From Photorhabdus laumondii subsp. laumondii (GTDB lineage Bacteria; Pseudomonadota; Gammaproteobacteria; Enterobacterales; Enterobacteriaceae): a stretch of 64,000 nt of DNA. Both the position numbers and the translations under genes were made by a program. Below the pieces are notes generated by a model that did no database searches, had not been told where the DNA came from, and was given only the letters and a program-made list of their open reading frames with translations. Each line of letters starts with the position of its first letter. The first letter of the stretch is position 1. Location: the NCBI RefSeq assembly GCF_003343245.1, contig NZ_CP024901.1:744001-808000 (forward strand), in the 5' to 3' direction. Shown here piece after piece: positions 1-8,575 of the stretch.

Positions 1-200
1 TTGGCGTAATAGACCCGATACCCTGGCCCTATGTCAATGCGCAGTTCCCAGACACCCTCGGACAAGGGTTTGTGATCAGTTCCATGCGCATAATGCGTCG
101 GTCAATGGCAATTTGAGCCTTGGTGTCACGTACTATGTTCTCGCCATTCTTCAAAGACATCACGTCCGTTGTTGTCGATATAGTGTCGTATCTCATTCAT
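1..200 (-). pseudogene. Degenerate HigB/RelE-type toxin gene (phage Gp49-like addiction killer family)
   Basis: The minus strand starts at the ATG at 198-200 and reads MNEIRHYIDNNGRDVFEEW, the typical start of the HigB-like (Gp49, DUF891-type) toxin family. After about 24 codons it hits a stop. The family pattern then continues in other frames: AQIAIDRRIMRMEL, and later the family's C-terminal core DHKPLSEGVWELRIDIGPGY followed by RVYYA, running off the left edge. At least two frame changes and lost bases are therefore needed to rebuild the protein, so this is a broken gene. A normal homologue has about 100 residues. No partner antitoxin (HigA-like helix-turn-helix protein) is visible in the window; it would be expected downstream, beyond position 1. 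The match rests on remembered family sequence, not a search. Confidence 0.7.
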
Positions 201-234
201 GGCTTTGTTATCGTTTATAAACGATAACAAAGCC
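201..234. repeat. Perfect 34-bp palindrome abutting the toxin remnant
   Basis: The half-site GGCTTTGTTATCGTTTA is followed directly by its exact reverse complement, so all 34 bases are self-complementary with no spacer. It ends one base before the start codon of the toxin remnant. It could have been the operator of a toxin-antitoxin operon, since such operators are palindromic, or it may be the scar of a mobile element. The sequence alone does not decide. Confidence 0.75.
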
Positions 235-354
235 AGAAATGACTATATGTGGATATTTATCATTAAACCGAGAGCAGATACGATGACGAAAAAATTATCT
301 AAAAGTCATTATGAAGTTGCTTTTGGAGTTTGTATGCTGAAATGCATAGAGAAT

Positions 355-431
<77 letters not shown>

Positions 432-460
432 TCCGTTTTGATATTTTGATTAGCGAAAAT

Positions 461-537
<77 letters not shown>

Positions 538-626
538 TCCGTTTAGAACCTACTTTGTATTTTCCTGCATCACTAACGCCTGCTGGAATCGGTTCCATTC
601 GCAAATATTGAACTACTTTATAGTGT

Positions 627-703
<77 letters not shown>

Positions 704-715
704 TCCGATGCGGGC

Positions 716-743
716 ACTATACTCAGGATAAGATCTGTTGCAA
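716..743 (-). promoter_or_regulatory. Promoter of the tRNA-fMet operon
   Basis: On the minus strand, -35 TTGCAA (738-743), a 16-bp spacer and -10 TATAGT (716-721) are followed by a GC-rich discriminator (GCCCGC). Such discriminators are characteristic of stringently controlled tRNA and rRNA promoters. The first tRNA begins at 703, about 10 bases downstream. Confidence 0.75.
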
Positions 744-926
744 GTTTTTTTATTAATTATTGTTTGTTTCGTTACGTTTTTGATTAGTTACTCTGCGTAT
801 CGATGTTTTTCTATTCGTTTGTGTCGTTGTTTTGTTAAGTTATTTTTTTTATGGTAAGTTTCATCGTTTCTATTGGTTTAGTATTTTGTTCGCCACAGAG
901 TTATGTTGGTAAGAGAGAAAACAACA

Positions 927-2024
927 ATGAAATACTGGGGTAAGTATCTGTTGTGTGGAACCGTGATTTCACTGTTGGTTGGATGTCATTCTCGCCCAAC
1001 AGCACAGGGCCAACAATATAGAGATGGTCATATTGCTCAGGATTTACGGTTGGTTAATCAACCTAATGCGCAGGGTAAGCCAGTTAATGCAAAGGATTTT
1101 TCAGAGCAGGTTGCGCTGATTAGTCAGTCTGCTCCTCGTCTGTATAATCGTAATAGTTTAACTTTTGACGCTGTTCAAAACTGGATGCTAGCGGGTGGTG
1201 AAACCAGTAAGTTGCATCTGTTTAATTTACGCGCTTACCAGATGGAAGGTGTGGATAATTACGGTAATGTCCAATTTACCGGCTACTATACGCCAGTGTT
1301 ACAAGCTCGTCGTGTTAAACAGGGAGAATTTAAATATCCTCTGTACCGGATGCCGCCTAAGAGTAAATACCGTTTACCAAGCCGAACTGAAATAGACAAT
1401 GGCGCCCTTAGCCCCAGTCTGATTATTGGTTATAGTCGTTCACTGATTGATAATTATATTATGGAGGTACAAGGGAGTGGCTATGTCGATTTTGGTGATG
1501 GTGGGCCACTGACTCTTTTGGGTTATGCCGGTAAGAATGGCCATATTTACCGGAGCATTGGCAAGTTGCTGATTGAGCGCGGAGAAATTGCGCAGGAAGA
1601 TATCTCCATACTGGCGATTCGTAAATGGACAGAATCTCACAGTGAGGCAGAAGTCCGTGAACTGTTGGAGCAGAACCCATCATTTGTTTTCTTTAAACCT
1701 GAAAACTATGCACCGGTACGTGGTGCGAGTAGTGTTCCTTTAATTGCAAAAGCTTCTGTGGCTGCTGATAAAATGCTTATTCCACCAGGAACAACCCTGT
1801 TAGCAGAGATACCTCTGTTGGATAGAGAGGGTAAGTTTACCGGTCAGTACCAGATGCGGCTGGTGGTTGCATTGGATGTTGGTGGGGCGATAAAGGGACA
1901 TCATTTCGATATCTATCATGGTATTGGTGGGGAGGCAGGTATAGCGGCAGGTTTCTATAACCACTACGGTCGGGTTTGGGTGTTAAAAAAAGCGCAGCCT
2001 ACCATGTTGATGGTAAGTCAGTGA
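927..2024 (+). CDS. mltA: Membrane-bound lytic murein transglycosylase A
   Basis: Outer-membrane lipoprotein that cleaves the MurNAc-GlcNAc bond of peptidoglycan and leaves 1,6-anhydromuramic acid, acting in wall turnover. I start at the ATG at 927 because AAGAGAG lies at a good distance upstream and the protein then opens with a lipoprotein signal (KYLLCGTVISLLVGC, lipobox LVGC). An earlier in-frame ATG at 903 would spoil it. The 365-residue product equals the E. coli length. It contains the family blocks DNYGNVQFTGYYTPV, VQGSGYVDFGDG and the 3D-like C-terminal block ALDVGGAIKGHHFDIYHG, whose second Asp matches the E. coli catalytic Asp by counting. tcdA follows after 48 bp in the same direction. 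Confidence 0.96.
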   Translation: MKYWGKYLLCGTVISLLVGCHSRPTAQGQQYRDGHIAQDLRLVNQPNAQGKPVNAKDFSEQVALISQSAPRLYNRNSLTFDAVQNWMLAGGETSKLHLFNLRAYQMEGVDNYGNVQFTGYYTPVLQARRVKQGEFKYPLYRMPPKSKYRLPSRTEIDNGALSPSLIIGYSRSLIDNYIMEVQGSGYVDFGDGGPLTLLGYAGKNGHIYRSIGKLLIERGEIAQEDISILAIRKWTESHSEAEVRELLEQNPSFVFFKPENYAPVRGASSVPLIAKASVAADKMLIPPGTTLLAEIPLLDREGKFTGQYQMRLVVALDVGGAIKGHHFDIYHGIGGEAGIAAGFYNHYGRVWVLKKAQPTMLMVSQ

Positions 2025-2072
2025 TTGCTCTTCATAAATTTTATAACAGGTTTTCAGGATTGATATTCAGTA

Positions 2073-2885
2073 ATGCAAACTTCTCTTTCTGATGCATATA
2101 TGCAGCGCTTTGCCGGGACTGCCCGTTTATATGGACAAAAAGCGCTTTCTTTGTTTTGCCATTCTCATGTTTGTGTTGTGGGTATCGGTGGTGTTGGCTC
2201 TTGGGCGGCTGAGGCTCTGGCTCGTACAGGAATCGGTGCGATCACTCTGATTGATATGGATGATGTTTGTATCACCAATACTAATCGCCAATTACATGCT
2301 TTAAAACAGCATATTGGGCAACCAAAAACTGAAGTGATTGCCGAGCGTATTCTGGCAATTAATCCAGAGTGCAAAGTGACTTGTGTTGATGATTTTCTCA
2401 CACCCGATAATGTTGAAGAGATGATGGCGGCTGGATTCAGTTATGTGATTGATGCTATCGATAGTGTCAGGCCGAAAGCTGCGCTGTTGGCTTATTGCCG
2501 TCGCCATAAAATTCCGCTGGTGACAACCGGTGGAGCAGGAGGGCAACTTGATCCTACACAGATTCAGGTTGTTGATTTGGCAAAAACGGTTCAGGACCCT
2601 TTAGCGGCTAAACTGCGCGAAAGGCTGAAATCTGATTATCGTGTTGTGAAGAATGGCAAAGGTAAATTAGGCATTGATTGTGTGTTTTCAACCGAGCAAT
2701 TAGTTTATCCGCAGAGTGATGGTTCTGTTTGCGCCGCGAAAAGTACCGCAGAGGGAACTAAGCGTATGGATTGCGCTTCTGGTTTTGGTGCCGCAACGAT
2801 GGTCACGGCGACATTTGGATTTGTTGCGGTTTCCCATGCTCTGAAAAAAATGATAGCTAAAGCGCAACGTCAGGGTGATCTTTAA
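2073..2885 (+). CDS. tcdA: tRNA threonylcarbamoyladenosine dehydratase
   Basis: E1/ThiF-fold enzyme that uses ATP to cyclise t6A at position 37 of ANN-decoding tRNAs into ct6A, in the cytoplasm. The 270-residue protein has the nucleotide-binding glycine motif VGIGGVGSWAAEALARTG near residues 36-53, the Asp-rich strand LIDMDDVCITNTNRQ, and the crossover segment VVTTGGAGGQLDP. It is also known as CsdL because it works with the CsdA-CsdE sulfur relay encoded convergently just downstream; only 2 bp separate its stop codon from the csdE stop. The start at 2073 gives MQTSLSDAYMQRFAG, which fits the family. Confidence 0.96.
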   Translation: MQTSLSDAYMQRFAGTARLYGQKALSLFCHSHVCVVGIGGVGSWAAEALARTGIGAITLIDMDDVCITNTNRQLHALKQHIGQPKTEVIAERILAINPECKVTCVDDFLTPDNVEEMMAAGFSYVIDAIDSVRPKAALLAYCRRHKIPLVTTGGAGGQLDPTQIQVVDLAKTVQDPLAAKLRERLKSDYRVVKNGKGKLGIDCVFSTEQLVYPQSDGSVCAAKSTAEGTKRMDCASGFGAATMVTATFGFVAVSHALKKMIAKAQRQGDL

Positions 2886-2887
2886 TC

Positions 2888-3343
2888 TTACATATAAGAT
2901 CTTGCGGCGTTTTGCACGGTATTAATCAGCGACTTGACGCCGTTTAGCCGTGAGCCGCTTATCTGTTGTTCCAGCCCAAGTTGTTGGAACAGCGCCAATA
3001 GATTGGTTGTTAAAACTTGTTCCGGTGTCTTGCCTTCTACGGCCGTTAAGATCACTGCCAGCAGGCCTTTTACAATGCGGCCTTCGCTGTCACCATAAAA
3101 ATGTAAATAGCCATCTGGCAGTAATTGATGCCCTAACCAAACCCGGTTTTCACAGCCGGACATTTCAGTGTCTTGCTGTTTCAAGTTCTCTGGTAATGCG
3201 GGCAGTTTCTTTGCCAGTAAGATTAACTGGCGATAACGATCTTCCCATTGGCGGCATTGGTCAAAGGTTGCAATGAGCTGTTGTTGGCTGATTTCCCGGC
3301 CAAATGGGTGTGGTGCAATCCGGTTTTCAGTGGCTTGAGTCAT
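2888..3343 (-). CDS. csdE: Sulfur acceptor protein CsdE
   Basis: SufE-like protein that accepts the persulfide from the CsdA cysteine desulfurase and passes it on; partners include TcdA. The acceptor Cys is in the motif MSGCENRVWLG, followed by HFYGDSEGRIVKGLLAV, both family hallmarks. I prefer the start at 3343 (MTQATENRIAPHPFG, 151 residues), which aligns with E. coli MTNPQFAGHPFG. An ATG at 3367 overlaps the csdA stop by 4 nt and would add eight residues by translational coupling; it cannot be excluded. The gene is downstream of csdA in one operon. Confidence 0.93.
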   Translation of the reverse strand: MTQATENRIAPHPFGREISQQQLIATFDQCRQWEDRYRQLILLAKKLPALPENLKQQDTEMSGCENRVWLGHQLLPDGYLHFYGDSEGRIVKGLLAVILTAVEGKTPEQVLTTNLLALFQQLGLEQQISGSRLNGVKSLINTVQNAARSYM

Positions 3344-3363
3344 AATGTCATTCGTCCTGTAAT

Positions 3364-4617
3364 TCATTCATCCTGTAATAGAGAAAGGCCAAATTTTACT
3401 GCCTGAATTAAAGCATCGGCATCTTGTTGGTTGTTGTAAGGCATAAAGGAGGCGCGCAAACAGCCGCTGATACCTAACGCTTCGATCAAGGGTTGAGCGC
3501 AATGCTGACCGGAACGTAACGCAATATTTTGTTCTGCCAGAATGGCGGCCAAATCACTGTGATGAATGTCGGTAAAATTAAAAGCCAATAAGCTGGAACC
3601 GGCAATGCGATAGCTGATAAATCCGGGTAAAGCGGAGAGTTGTTCTTCGGTATAATCAGCCAGTGTGACTGCATGGGTTTCGGCTTTGGTAATATCAATA
3701 TCTTTTAACCATTCCAGCGTGGCAGAAAAACCAATAATACCTGCAACATTCGGTGTGCCCGCTTCAAATCGGAAAGGTACCGCTTCGGGTATAAAACCGC
3801 TGAATGACGTGTGGGAGAGCATTTTTCCGCCCCCTTGCCAGGGAGGCATAGCATTAAGAAGCTCACTTTTGCCGTAAAGTATACCAACGCCGTTCGAACT
3901 ATAGAGTTTATGAGCAGAGAATGCGTAGAAATCGATATCTGATTGTTGGACATCAATGGGATTGTGAACAACGCCTTGTGCGCCGTCTACAACGACCAGA
4001 CAGCCATGTTGGTGTGCTATTGCAGTTATTGCAGCAAGATCAACTGCTCCGCCAGTCACATTGGACATTTGGCTGATGGCTATCAAGCGGGTGTGTTTGT
4101 TTAGCAGTTCAGGCAACATGTGGATATCAGGCAATTTGCCATTGCCTAAAGGCCATTTAATAACCTTGGCACCGATTTGCTCTGCCAACATTAACCACGG
4201 TATCAGATTGGAATGGTGTTCCTGCTCACTAACGATAATTTCATCATCGGGCTGGAGATGAGGGCGGAAATAACTTTGAACCACTAGATTGAGGGATTCT
4301 GTTGTTCCTTTTGTCCAGATAATATTTTCAGCTTGTGGAGCGTTGATGAATTCAGCAACTTGTTGCCGGGCTTGTTCATAGCGGGAGGTGATTTCCAGCG
4401 CTGCGTGGTGTTGGCTACGATGTACGGTAGCGCTACTGTTTCGATAATAATCTTGAGTTGCCTTTATCATGGCTTGTGGTTTGAGAGCAGTGGCTGCACT
4501 ATCCAGAAATACCGTCTGTTGTTGTGATGGTAATTGCTGTGATGGAAATTGTTGTGATGGAAATTGCTGTAGCGCTGGAAATTGCTGGCGGAACTGTTCT
4601 GGTTCGAACTTTTTCAT
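3364..4617 (-). CDS. csdA: Cysteine desulfurase / cysteine sulfinate desulfinase CsdA
   Basis: PLP enzyme that removes sulfur from cysteine (or sulfinate from cysteine sulfinate) and hands it to CsdE. The PLP lysine is in FYAFSAHKLYSSNG, the substrate-loop Cys in LRSGQHCAQPL, and the phosphate-binding region in TKGTTESLN. The protein has 417 residues, about 16 more than E. coli CsdA. The excess is a Gln-rich stretch near residues 14-34 with repeated FPSQQ/LPSQQ units, encoded by a 15-bp tandem repeat just before the conserved VFLDSAATALKP. The catalytic domain is otherwise complete, so activity is expected. csdE overlaps or follows closely downstream. Confidence 0.96.
   Translation of the reverse strand: MKKFEPEQFRQQFPALQQFPSQQFPSQQLPSQQQTVFLDSAATALKPQAMIKATQDYYRNSSATVHRSQHHAALEITSRYEQARQQVAEFINAPQAENIIWTKGTTESLNLVVQSYFRPHLQPDDEIIVSEQEHHSNLIPWLMLAEQIGAKVIKWPLGNGKLPDIHMLPELLNKHTRLIAISQMSNVTGGAVDLAAITAIAHQHGCLVVVDGAQGVVHNPIDVQQSDIDFYAFSAHKLYSSNGVGILYGKSELLNAMPPWQGGGKMLSHTSFSGFIPEAVPFRFEAGTPNVAGIIGFSATLEWLKDIDITKAETHAVTLADYTEEQLSALPGFISYRIAGSSLLAFNFTDIHHSDLAAILAEQNIALRSGQHCAQPLIEALGISGCLRASFMPYNNQQDADALIQAVKFGLSLLQDE
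4523..4578. repeat. 15-bp tandem repeat inside csdA
   Basis: TGTGATGG recurs at 4523, 4538 and 4553 with a strict 15-bp period, followed by a degenerate fourth unit. On the coding (minus) strand each unit encodes five residues of the form FPSQQ or LPSQQ. The unit length is a multiple of three, so copy changes keep the frame. Confidence 0.85.
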
Positions 4618-4680
4618 AGAAGTATTAATTTTGTTTTAGTGGTGATGGTGCTTAACCATTTGTTTCTGGCTGAAAATGGA

Positions 4681-4807
4681 TGTATCTGTCATCTTTCAAG
4701 TTGCCTCTTTGTTGGCTGCGCTCACTCACCCCGGTCACATCGTTATCTATGCTCCCGGGGATTCGCTCCCTTGCCGCTGCGATGCATCTTGAAATCCATA
4801 GGGTATA
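4681..4807. repeat. ERIC element (127 bp)
   Basis: Enterobacterial repetitive intergenic consensus. It holds the central imperfect palindrome with the known ERIC core (CCCCGGTCAC ... GCTCCCGGGGATTCGC) and ends ATCTTTCAAGTTGC / GCATCTTGAAATCC, the rightmost part being GGGTATA. It lies between the csdA start and the gcvB terminator. The left end is slightly degenerate (TGTATCTG in place of TATACCCG). Confidence 0.93.
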
Positions 4808-4851
4808 GGTTATTACATGGAATAATATTGCCATGTTCCACGCCTTATGCC

Positions 4852-5047
4852 AAAAAAAAGCACCGCAACTGCGGTGCATTAAAAAATCACTATGGACAGA
4901 CAGGGTAAATGTACAGGAAGTGAAAAAACAGTAGCTTGAGCTACAGGGTCCGGTTTCCCAGACAACTTGCAAACACAACATCACAACCACAAAGCCAAAA
5001 GTTTCATAGCGTTAAGCTGATTCACTTTTCGTTCCGGCTTAGGAAGT
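4852..5047 (-). ncRNA. gcvB: Small regulatory RNA GcvB
   Basis: Hfq-dependent sRNA that represses many amino-acid and peptide transporter mRNAs. The minus strand from 5047 reads ACTTCCTAAGCCGGAACGAA, near-identical to the E. coli GcvB 5' end. It continues with the GU-rich R1 seed region (GGTTGTGATGTTGTGTTTGC, about 4970-4990) and the conserved block TTCACTTCCTGTACATTTAC. It ends in a terminator hairpin GCACCGCAACTGCGGTGC (4860-4877) with eight T (4852-4859). The total of 196 nt compares with about 206 in E. coli. R1 is shorter, with one TGTTGT unit fewer. As in E. coli it is divergent from gcvA. Confidence 0.96.
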
Positions 5048-5053
5048 GGCGCC

Positions 5054-5082
5054 ACTATAGGGATTTACTGGTGTATCCTCAA
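5054..5082 (-). promoter_or_regulatory. gcvB promoter
   Basis: Minus-strand -35 TTGAGG (5077-5082), a 17-bp spacer and -10 TATAGT (5054-5059) are followed after six bases (GGCGCC) by the predicted GcvB 5' end at 5047. The GcvA activator would be expected to bind around and upstream of it, in the region shared with gcvA. Confidence 0.78.
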
Positions 5083-5169
5083 TGGACAATTTATAATGAT
5101 TCGGATTACAAAAACTAATAACTAAATATAAAGAGTTACCGGTATCTCCAACATTACATAAGGGCTCAC

Positions 5170-6090
5170 ATGTCCAAACGTTTACCTCCACTTAATGCGT
5201 TGCGGGTTTTTGATGCCGCAGCGCGCCATTTAAGTTTTACTAAGGCGGCAGAAGAATTATTTGTGACGCAGGCCGCAGTTAGCCATCAGATGAAAAGTCT
5301 GGAGGATTTTCTTGGGTTGAAGTTATTTCGTCGCCGCAATCGATCACTATTGTTGACTGAAGAAGGTCAAAGCTACTATCTGGACATTAAAGAGATATTC
5401 ACGGCGATAAATGAAGCAACACGTAAACTTCAAGCTAGAAGTGCTAAAGGTGCTTTGACGGTTAGCCTTTCACCTAGCTTTGCTATCCAGTGGTTGGTTC
5501 CAAGGCTGTCCAGCTTTAATTTAGCTTATCCCGGCATTGATGTCAGGATACAGGCGGTAGATAGAGAAGAAGATAAGCTTGCTGATGATGTTGATGTTGC
5601 CATATTTTATGGTCGTGGAAATTGGCCGGGGTTACGCACTGATCGTCTTTACGCAGAATATTTGCTTCCCGTTTGTTCTCCTTCGTTACTGACTGGAGAA
5701 AATTCTTTGAAGACCCCCGCAGATTTGGCGCGTCATACGTTGTTACACGATTCTTCTCGTCGTGACTGGCAAGCGTATGTGCGCCAGCTTGATATGCAGC
5801 AGCAGATAAACGTTCAGCAAGGACCGATATTTAGCCATAGTGCAATGGTGATCCAAGCCGCTGTTCATGGGCAAGGTATTGCACTGGCAAATAATGTCAT
5901 GGCTCGGACTGAAATTGATGCGGGGCGCTTAGTTTGCCCATTTAATGATGTGTTAGTGAGTAAGAATGCATTTTACCTTGTTTGTCATGACAATCAGGCT
6001 GAATTGGGGAAAATTGCTGCATTCAGACAATGGGTTTTGGCACAGGCAGCCAGTGAGCAGGAAAAATTGGGCTTTATTACCAATGAGTAA
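5170..6090 (+). CDS. gcvA: LysR-type regulator of the glycine cleavage system, GcvA
   Basis: Transcription factor that activates the gcvTHP glycine-cleavage operon and gcvB when glycine is plentiful, and represses with GcvR when it is not. The N-terminal winged helix-turn-helix is seen as LNALRVFDAAARHLSFTKAA and VTQAAVSHQMKSLEDFLG (residues 6-50), followed by the periplasmic-binding-like effector domain. The length of 306 residues is one more than in E. coli. The divergent gcvB position confirms orthology. The intergenic space contains a TATAAT at 5092-5097 that may be its -10, but I see no convincing -35. Confidence 0.97.
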   Translation: MSKRLPPLNALRVFDAAARHLSFTKAAEELFVTQAAVSHQMKSLEDFLGLKLFRRRNRSLLLTEEGQSYYLDIKEIFTAINEATRKLQARSAKGALTVSLSPSFAIQWLVPRLSSFNLAYPGIDVRIQAVDREEDKLADDVDVAIFYGRGNWPGLRTDRLYAEYLLPVCSPSLLTGENSLKTPADLARHTLLHDSSRRDWQAYVRQLDMQQQINVQQGPIFSHSAMVIQAAVHGQGIALANNVMARTEIDAGRLVCPFNDVLVSKNAFYLVCHDNQAELGKIAAFRQWVLAQAASEQEKLGFITNE

Positions 6091-6150
6091 GAGCGGAATA
6101 AGGTATTCGAGCTGTAAAAGCTCTCAGATAGAAGAAAAAGGAAGATAACA

Positions 6151-6546
6151 GTGAATAGTCGCCTAATGCTTATCTTTGCTGGCTTAAGTGGGTTTTTCTA
6201 TGTGGCGTTTGGTGCTGTAGGGTCACATTTATTATCTCCGATGATGGAAAAATATCAGATAAGTTGGATTGATCTTGGTCTGCAATATCAGGGTATTCAC
6301 ACTCTGGCAATGATGGCGATGTCTGCCATGCTAATGCGTAAAGTTGTGCTCTGGTTTTACTGGAGTGGCGTTTTTTTTGCAGTAGGTATTTTGTTGTTTA
6401 GTGGCAGTCTCTATTGTATGGCCTTATTGCAGGTTAAATTTTTCGCTTATATTACGCCAGTTGGAGGATTTAGCTTTCTTATTGGCTGGTTTTTAGTATT
6501 AATTGGCGCTTTGCGTCTAAGGAAATCGGCGCTTCGCCATGAATAA
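6151..6546 (+). CDS. ygdD: Inner-membrane protein YgdD (DUF423)
   Basis: Small integral membrane protein of unknown function, 131 residues, GTG start with AGGAAG seven to twelve bases upstream. Four hydrophobic segments are visible: [60 protein letters not shown] and [20 protein letters not shown]. This is the family layout, with conserved YQGIHTLA and FSGSLYC. It is 60 bp downstream of gcvA and overlaps rlmM by 8 nt, so translation of the two is probably coupled. Confidence 0.94.
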   Translation: MNSRLMLIFAGLSGFFYVAFGAVGSHLLSPMMEKYQISWIDLGLQYQGIHTLAMMAMSAMLMRKVVLWFYWSGVFFAVGILLFSGSLYCMALLQVKFFAYITPVGGFSFLIGWFLVLIGALRLRKSALRHE

Positions 6547-7639
6547 AATTGCTTTATATTGCCGCCCTGGTTTTGAAAAAGAGTGTGCAGCAGAAATCAC
6601 CGATAAGGCGGGCCAAAAAGAGATTTACGGTTTTGCCCGGGTGAAAGACAACAGTGGTTATGTCCTGTTTGAGTGTTATCAATATGAAGATGCCGATCGG
6701 CTGATTCGTGAGATCCCATTTCGGGAGCTGATTTTTGCCCGCCAGATGCTGGTCGTGGGTGAATTATTGCGAGATTTACCTCCTGAAGATCGGATAAGCC
6801 CGATTGTAGGTATGTTGCATGGTGTCATTGAACGTGCAGGTGAATTACGGGTTGAGGTGCCTGATACTAATGAAAGTAAAGAGTTATTAAAATTCTGTCG
6901 AAAATTTACTGTTCCGTTGCGTAATGCTATGCGTCAGGAAAAGATCTTGCTGATTCGGGAAAACGTTAACCGCCCGGTGATACACGTTTTCTTTATCGCT
7001 CCGGGTTGCTGTTATGTTGGTTATTCTTACAGTAACAATAATTCGCCATTTTATATGGGTATTCCTCGGTTGAAATTTCCTTCGGATGCACCAAGTCGTT
7101 CAACATTAAAACTGGAAGAAGCCTTTCATGTTTTTATCCCACATGACGAATGGGAAGAGCGATTGGCTAGCGGTTTGTATGCAGTTGATTTAGGTGCATG
7201 CCCTGGTGGTTGGACTTACCAACTGGTGAAACGGAGTATGATGGTTCATGCGGTAGATAATGGCACGATGTCGAAAAGTTTGATGGATACGGGGCAAGTT
7301 AAACATCACAAAGTTGATGGTTTTAAGTTTGAGCCTTCGGCAAAGAACATTTATTGGCTGGTATGCGACATGGTGGAAAAACCAGCAAAAGTGACGCAGT
7401 TAATGGTAGATTGGTTAGTTAATGGCTGGTGCCGGGAAGCTATTTTTAATCTCAAATTACCCATGAAAAAGCGTTATGAAGAAGTTGCTCATAATTTGCA
7501 GAAAATGCACTTGCAATTAAAAGAAGGGGGTATTAATGCACAAATTCAGGCAAAACACCTTTATCATGACAGGGAAGAAATAACGGTTCATGTTCGTCGT
7601 ATTTGGTCTGCCTATGCAGCTAGCCGGAATGATTACTGA
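6539..7639 (+). CDS. rlmM: 23S rRNA 2'-O-ribose C2498 methyltransferase
   Basis: SAM-dependent methyltransferase that modifies C2498 of 23S rRNA before the large subunit is assembled. An N-terminal THUMP-like domain is followed by a Rossmann methyltransferase fold with motif [13 protein letters not shown] near residues 217-229. The K-D-K-E tetrad region includes [27 protein letters not shown] and [12 protein letters not shown]. The 366 residues equal the E. coli length. The start overlaps the end of ygdD. A strong terminator follows at 7691. Confidence 0.97.
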   Translation: MNKIALYCRPGFEKECAAEITDKAGQKEIYGFARVKDNSGYVLFECYQYEDADRLIREIPFRELIFARQMLVVGELLRDLPPEDRISPIVGMLHGVIERAGELRVEVPDTNESKELLKFCRKFTVPLRNAMRQEKILLIRENVNRPVIHVFFIAPGCCYVGYSYSNNNSPFYMGIPRLKFPSDAPSRSTLKLEEAFHVFIPHDEWEERLASGLYAVDLGACPGGWTYQLVKRSMMVHAVDNGTMSKSLMDTGQVKHHKVDGFKFEPSAKNIYWLVCDMVEKPAKVTQLMVDWLVNGWCREAIFNLKLPMKKRYEEVAHNLQKMHLQLKEGGINAQIQAKHLYHDREEITVHVRRIWSAYAASRNDY

Positions 7640-7690
7640 TTCACGGTTGTTCATCATTATTCTGGAATAACTCATAAAATAAGATTTCTT

Positions 7691-7724
7691 AAAACGCCTC
7701 AGTGATATCCTGAGGCGTTTTTTT
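7691..7724 (+). terminator. Rho-independent terminator of the gcvA-ygdD-rlmM unit
   Basis: The stem ACGCCTCAG/CTGAGGCGT with a seven-base loop is followed by a run of T (7718-7724). The upstream A-rich flank makes it potentially bidirectional. Confidence 0.9.
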
Positions 7725-8308
7725 CAGTATTGAATGACATTATTGCATTTTATCTCTTATACCGTGCGGAGTAAAATGGGTGTATTAGAATGATTTAATT
7801 CATTTTTTCAGCTAAGAAAGTATTACATAATACTCCATGTGTGAGGTAATTATGATCTAATGTAACAATGAATATTGTATGACTTATGTGGTAAAATTGT
7901 TGATTTTTTAACTTTACTTAAGGTAAATATAAAAAATAAATATATTATTATAAGCGTTTAATTAAACGTGAAATTAATGTTAAATAATTAAATGAATTAA
8001 TATTATAAAATGAAAAATAATGAAAGAGATTATTTTTTAATTATTTTAATTAATGTTTTAAGTATAGCATTTAATTTTGCTATTAAATGTAAATAATATT
8101 TATTTAATATAAATTTAAATCGCTGTTTTATATTTAATATGTTTTTGAATTAATCAGCTATGTTGATAATATTATTTTATATTCAAAAACCAAAAATATA
8201 ATTTTATTATATTGGGACTGAGTGCTTTATAATAAAGGAAATATTAACTATTCTGTGATATATGTTTTTTATTGATTTAATCAAGTGGTTATTAATTTTT
8301 TAATAATA

Positions 8309-8431
8309 TATACCCTATGGATTTCAAGATGGATCGCGACGGCAAGGGAGCGAATCCCCGGGAGCATAGAGAACTATGTGACCGGGGTGAGTGTAGCCAA
8401 CAAAGGGGCAACTTGAAAGATAACGGGTATA
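8309..8431. repeat. ERIC element (123 bp)
   Basis: Same family as the other ERIC copies, in the orientation starting TATACCCTATGGATTTCAAG and ending AACTTGAAAGATAACGGGTA plus TA. It has the core CGAATCCCCGGGAGCATAG...GTGACCGGGGTGAG. It is 4 bp shorter than the 127-bp copies: GTGAGTGTAGCC in place of GTGAGTGAGTGCAGCC. Confidence 0.93.
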
Positions 8432-8543
8432 TTCATATAACGGCTTGGGATAATCTCCGATTAAAATTATCAAGAATAATGTTATAAGTGTTTTAAAGTT
8501 TACTTCATATATAGTTAAATAAATAGATAATTAATTCATAATA

Positions 8544-8575
8544 AAATACCGCTAAGAAATTAGCGGTATTTTTTT
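8544..8575 (+). terminator. Isolated terminator-like hairpin
   Basis: AATACCGCTA, loop AGAAAT, TAGCGGTATT followed by seven T. No gene on either strand leads into it, and the nearest plus-strand gene end is 900 bp away. It may close a short unannotated RNA or insulate prtA. Confidence 0.7.

Noticed and set aside
4516..4580. CRISPR-like array
   Set aside because: The units are 15 bp, directly adjacent, coding and without spacers; it is a simple tandem repeat.
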